Assembly (NCBI GenBank): GCA_965226475.1
Contig: CBDDDJ010000005.1
Coordinates: forward strand, 248,001 to 312,000
From: JASLMY01 sp965226475
Lineage (GTDB): Bacteria; Pseudomonadota; Alphaproteobacteria; GCA-2731375
DNA length: 64,000 bases
Direction: 5' to 3'
Shown piece after piece: positions 62,588-64,000 of this stretch (its first letter is position 1; every line of letters starts with the position of its first letter). The notes beneath the pieces are model-generated. The model made no database searches. It saw nothing but the letters and a program-made list of their open reading frames with translations, and was not told the DNA's origin. Both the position numbers and the translations under genes were made by a program.

Positions 62588-63850
62588 TTAGAGGAGCATG
62601 GTCACCGGATCCTCGATCAGGCGTTTGACGGCGGCGAGATATTCCGCACCGATGGCGCCGTCGACCGCGCGGTGGTCGACCGACAGCGTCACGCTCATCA
62701 CCGTGGCGACGGCCAACGCGCCGTCCTTTACCACCGGGCGCTCTTCGCCGGCCCCGACGGCAAGGATGCAGGCCTGCGGCGGGTTGATCACCGCCTCGAA
62801 CTGCTTCACGCCATACATGCCGAGGTTGGAGATCGAGAAGGTGCCGCCGAGATAGTCCTCCGGCATCAACTTGCCTTCCTGGGCCTTGGCCGCCAGCGCC
62901 TTCATCTCGCCCGAGATGGTCTCCAACCCCTTCTCGCCGGCATTCCGGATCACCGGCGTGATCAGGCCGCGCTCCGTCGCCACCGCGACTGAGATATCGG
63001 CCGAGTGATAGAGCTTCAAGCCCTCCTCGCCGTAGGAGGCGTTGGCCGCCGGCACCCGCTTCAGCGCGACGGCCACCGCCTTGATTACCAGGTCGTTGAC
63101 GGAAAGCCGGTAGGCGCCATCGGCCTTGTCGTTGAGCGATTTGCGCAAGGCCAGCAGCGCGTCCAACTCGCAGTCCACGGTCAGGTAGAAGTGCGGTACG
63201 GTCTGTTTCGATTCACTCAAGCGCCGCGCGATGGTCTTGCGCATCTGGCTCAACGGTTCGAGCGTGAAGGCCGGTTCGTGCGGACCGGCCGCGGCTGCGG
63301 TGGCCGCCGCGACGGCGGGCGCGGAGGCAAGCCGAGGCGTCATGGCGGCCTCGATATCCACCTTGACGATGCGCCCGCCGGGGCCGGAGCCGGAAATCAC
63401 TGTCAGATCCAGACCCGCCTGTGCCGCCATTCGGCGCGCCAGAGGGCTCGCCTTCACCCGTTCGCCCGACGCGGTAACCGGGGCTGGGGGCGCCTTGCCG
63501 TTACCGCCGCTGGCGCTCGGCGCCGGCGCCGGCGTGGCCGCCGGGGCAGGCGCCGCGGCGGGAGTTGCCACGGGGGCCGGCGCGGCGGGAATCGCGCCGG
63601 CGTCCTCGCCTTCTTCCAGCACGATCGCGATCGGCGTGTTGACCGCGACGCCCTCGGTCCCTTCCGGGATCAGGATTTGCGCCACCGTGCCCTCGTCGAT
63701 CGCCTCGACCTCCATGGTGGCTTTGTCGGTTTCGATCTCGGCGATGATGTCGCCGGAGGCGACGCTGTCGCCCTCCTTGACCATCCATTTGGCGAGCGTT
63801 CCTTCGGTCATGGTCGGAGACAGGGCCGGCATGGTGATGGTAATCGACAT
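62588..63850 (-). CDS. aceF: pyruvate dehydrogenase complex E2, dihydrolipoyl acetyltransferase
   Basis: The 420-residue E2 core has one lipoyl domain (K43 in ETDKATMEV is the lipoylated residue), an Ala/Pro linker (about 84-125), the peripheral-subunit-binding domain (KASPLARRMAAQAGLDL to GGRIVKVDIE) and the acyltransferase domain with HRAVDG (H393, D397). It transfers acetyl groups to CoA. It lies 43 bp after the E1 beta gene. Length is typical of alphaproteobacteria with a single lipoyl domain. Confidence 0.97.
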   Translation of the reverse strand: MSITITMPALSPTMTEGTLAKWMVKEGDSVASGDIIAEIETDKATMEVEAIDEGTVAQILIPEGTEGVAVNTPIAIVLEEGEDAGAIPAAPAPVATPAAAPAPAATPAPAPSASGGNGKAPPAPVTASGERVKASPLARRMAAQAGLDLTVISGSGPGGRIVKVDIEAAMTPRLASAPAVAAATAAAAGPHEPAFTLEPLSQMRKTIARRLSESKQTVPHFYLTVDCELDALLALRKSLNDKADGAYRLSVNDLVIKAVAVALKRVPAANASYGEEGLKLYHSADISVAVATERGLITPVIRNAGEKGLETISGEMKALAAKAQEGKLMPEDYLGGTFSISNLGMYGVKQFEAVINPPQACILAVGAGEERPVVKDGALAVATVMSVTLSVDHRAVDGAIGAEYLAAVKRLIEDPVTMLL

Positions 63851-63893
63851 GGCAGTTCTCCCCGTGCGCGGCCGTTCGCGCCGCGCGATCTTG

Positions 63894-64000
63894 TTAGCGG
63901 TAGCAGACCCGACGGGCCGCGGCGACGACCTTTTCCGGATCGGGTAGAGCCAGACGCTCCAGGTTGGCGGCGTAGGGCAGCGGCACGTCCTCGCCGCAAA
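63894..64000 (-). CDS. pdhB: pyruvate dehydrogenase E1 beta subunit, C-terminal end only
   Basis: The frame running off the right edge encodes CGEDVPLPYAANLERLALP and ends VVAAARRVCYR, the characteristic C-terminus of the PDH E1 beta subunit. The rest lies outside the window. Together with aceF and lpdA it shows an alpha2beta2-type PDH complex, so the homodimeric E1-like gene at 30-32 kb probably has another substrate or role. Confidence 0.88.
   Translation of the reverse strand, partial: CGEDVPLPYAANLERLALPDPEKVVAAARRVCYR

Overview
This is a 64 kb high-GC chromosomal window from an alphaproteobacterium, most likely a member of the Rhodospirillales or a close relative. The evidence is gene order and gene type. 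There is a complete nuoA-N operon followed by birA, coaX, RNase J, methylmalonyl-CoA epimerase and a DUF1467 gene; a tig-clpP-clpX-lon-hup-tRNA-Val block; surA-pdxA-ksgA next to pepA-holC; a fused ispDF; and pdhB-aceF-lpdA-lipA-ratA converging with ispDF-pgpA-cinA. Nearly all of it is chromosomal core. No rRNA operon, CRISPR array, phage module or plasmid backbone was seen.

Layout. 1-5.8 kb is a damaged zone: an IS256 copy cut by the window edge, a clipped short-chain dehydrogenase, the tail of a hybrid histidine kinase cut by an IS3 element, a DUF6065-like gene, and a SARP/TPR regulator with two frameshifts. 5.8-11.1 kb holds holC-pepA facing surA-pdxA-ksgA. 11.2-14.7 kb is a plus-strand run of an amidinotransferase-fold enzyme, an alpha/beta hydrolase, a TauD-type dioxygenase and a family 2 glycosyltransferase. 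14.7-18.2 kb is an IS1595 element between two truncated genes (a PAS protein and an MFS transporter), then a D-2-hydroxyacid dehydrogenase and an unusual SDR. 18.3-20.8 kb is a very long Sel1-repeat protein. 21-28 kb is the protein quality-control block with tRNA-Val and tRNA-Leu. 28-33.4 kb carries queE, queD, a HAD phosphatase, a homodimeric 2-oxoacid dehydrogenase E1 (transketolase fold) with an ArsR regulator, and a small secreted protein. 33.9-52 kb is the respiratory complex I operon and its conserved downstream genes, all on the minus strand. 52.2-55.4 kb is an IS66 nested in an IS256. 55.4-64 kb carries a DUF3592 protein, tRNA-Asp, ispDF-pgpA-cinA-CPBP and the pyruvate dehydrogenase/lipoate genes.

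Function. Complex I, the PDH complex (E1 beta, E2, E3) with lipoyl synthase, and the ubiquinone-associated RatA/Coq10 protein describe an aerobically respiring cell. Tig, ClpXP, Lon and HU form the proteostasis and nucleoid block. IspDF, PgpA, KsgA, PdxA, HolC and BirA/CoaX are housekeeping.

The notable theme is genome erosion and rearrangement by insertion sequences and short tandem duplications. I count five IS elements and at least six broken genes. The nuo block and the clp/lon/hup block, usually adjacent in alphaproteobacteria with hup-tRNA-Val just upstream of nuoA, are here in swapped order with IS elements upstream of nuoA. The LPS-export genes (lptF, lptG, lptD) normally found between pepA and surA are absent. 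The methylmalonyl-CoA epimerase gene carries a 72-bp tandem duplication that puts in a stop codon, and birA and coaX are fused into one reading frame. I did not find a clearly new defence or mobile system. The best candidates for undescribed biology are the 11.2-14.7 kb enzyme cluster, the BirA-CoaX fusion and the palindrome between lpdA and aceF.
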